A stretch of 5,949 nt of DNA from Hyphomicrobiales bacterium (GTDB lineage Bacteria; Pseudomonadota; Alphaproteobacteria; Rhizobiales; Beijerinckiaceae), in NCBI GenBank assembly GCA_025363375.1, contig JANYDZ010000619.1:1-5949 (forward strand). The letters run 5' to 3'. The notes beneath the pieces are model-generated. The model was not told the DNA's origin, did not search any database, and saw nothing but the letters and a program-made list of their open reading frames with translations. A program made the translations under genes and the position numbers. This document shows, one piece after another, positions 5,220 through 5,949 of the stretch. The first letter of the stretch is position 1, and each line of letters opens with the position of its first letter.

Positions 5220-5949
5220 ATGTCACCGCGAGCGTTGATGTTGATTTTGCGCGGCGTCCCGGCGCTGCTGACGCTCTGCGCCGCGGCCAGCGTCCGCGCG
5301 GACGCCATCGAGGATTTTTACAAGGGCAAGACCGTCAGCTTCGTCACCAGCACGGGTTCCGGCGGCGCCTATGACCTGACCGCGCGCACGCTTTCGCGTT
5401 ATCTGCCGAAATATTTGCCGGGCGCGCCCGGTTTTGTCGTTCAGAACATGCCGGGCGCCGGCCATGTGCTCGCCTCCAATTTCATGGCCAATCAGGCGGC
5501 GAGGGACGGCACAATCATCGCCACGATTTCCAACGGCATTCCACTCTATCAGGTGATTGACGGCAAGGGCGTGCGGTTCGACGCGCGTAAATTCAACTGG
5601 ATCGGCTCCACCGGCATCAGCAATCTTCTGACGGTGGCCTGGGCGGCTTCGGGGATCAAATCCTTTGAAGACGCCTTTTCACGCGAAATCATCACTGGCG
5701 CGACGGGCGCGGGCTCCGGCACAGTGATGTATCCGACTGTGATGAACTCGCAGCTCGGCACGAAGTTCAAGCTGGTGATGGGCTATAAGTCGAGCCAGGA
5801 GATAGATCTGGCCATGGAGCGCGGCGAGGTCGTGGCGCGCTCGGGCGCCAGCTACGGCGGCTGGCTCGCCGAACATCCGGACTGGGTGAAGAACAAGAAG
5901 ATCGTCATTCTCTCGCAGATCGGCGGCGCGCGCGAGGCTGATTTGCCCG
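5220..5949 (+). CDS. Second TctC/Bug-family substrate-binding protein (partial, cut by right edge)
   Basis: The frame is open from ATG 5220 to the window end, giving 243 residues; about 80-100 are missing by comparison with the receptor at 1304. Residues 1-27 form a Sec signal peptide ending VRA|D, so the product is periplasmic. C20 in LLTLC lacks the small residue before Cys that a lipobox needs, so this is not a lipoprotein. TctC landmarks in order: DFYKGK at 32-37, STGSGGAYD at 44-52, NMPGAG at 76-81, RDGT at 95-98, FDARKFNWIG at 120-129, GTKFKLVMGY at 180-189 and LAMERGE at 197-203. By hand count it shares 44 of 98 ungapped positions with the first receptor over the DFYKGK-to-WIG segment, so the two are diverged paralogs. 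Residues near the ligand loop differ, which suggests different ligands. It lies 80 bases after the monooxygenase and is probably the fourth gene of the same unit. Confidence 0.9.
   Translation, partial: MSPRALMLILRGVPALLTLCAAASVRADAIEDFYKGKTVSFVTSTGSGGAYDLTARTLSRYLPKYLPGAPGFVVQNMPGAGHVLASNFMANQAARDGTIIATISNGIPLYQVIDGKGVRFDARKFNWIGSTGISNLLTVAWAASGIKSFEDAFSREIITGATGAGSGTVMYPTVMNSQLGTKFKLVMGYKSSQEIDLAMERGEVVARSGASYGGWLAEHPDWVKNKKIVILSQIGGAREADLP

Noticed and set aside
3484..5226. 580-codon open frame on the minus strand, longer than the monooxygenase gene it opposes
   Set aside because: It is antisense to a gene with intact family motifs over its full length, its translation is Arg/Ala-rich and resembles no family I know, and it has the look of a GC-bias shadow frame.
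5262..5282. Possible lipobox around Cys 20 of the second TctC protein
   Set aside because: The residue before Cys is Leu, not Gly, Ala or Ser, and a normal signal-peptidase I site follows at residues 25-27.

Overview
This is a GC-rich, densely coding bacterial window. The GC-biased codon use, the long antisense open frames that GC bias produces, and the expansion of TctC/Bug-type solute receptors suggest a proteobacterium. An alphaproteobacterium of the rhizobial/Bradyrhizobium-like kind is my best guess, but the window has no RNA gene or marker that would settle it.

Layout: two transcription units diverge from a 151-bp gap (1153-1303). Leftward run an exported cyclase-family (PF04199) metal hydrolase (196-1152) and then the first 38 codons of a second protein, probably a cupin/bicupin, cut by the left edge (1-114). 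Rightward run four genes: a TctC/Bug periplasmic binding protein (1304-2347), a gentisate 1,2-dioxygenase-like bicupin ring-cleavage dioxygenase (2440-3474), a class A FAD aromatic monooxygenase with a C-terminal thioredoxin-like domain (3508-5139), and a second TctC/Bug binding protein cut by the right edge (5220-5949). Gaps in the rightward unit are 92, 33 and 80 bases with no convincing terminator, so one operon is likely.

The combination reads as an uptake-and-degradation cassette for an aromatic acid. Two periplasmic receptors would capture the substrate for a tripartite tricarboxylate transporter, whose membrane subunits TctA/TctB are not in the window. The flavoprotein would hydroxylate the ring, and the iron-dependent bicupin would open a ring bearing hydroxyl and carboxyl groups. 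The exported cyclase-family enzyme may process a substrate in the periplasm. Substrate and order of steps are inference.

The most notable details are substitutions at signature positions. The cyclase has Gln at two metal-ligand His positions. The flavoprotein has Trp for the third Gly of its FAD-binding GxGxxG and Ser for the Asp of its DG motif. I saw no tRNA, rRNA, CRISPR array, insertion sequence or phage gene, and no wholly new system.
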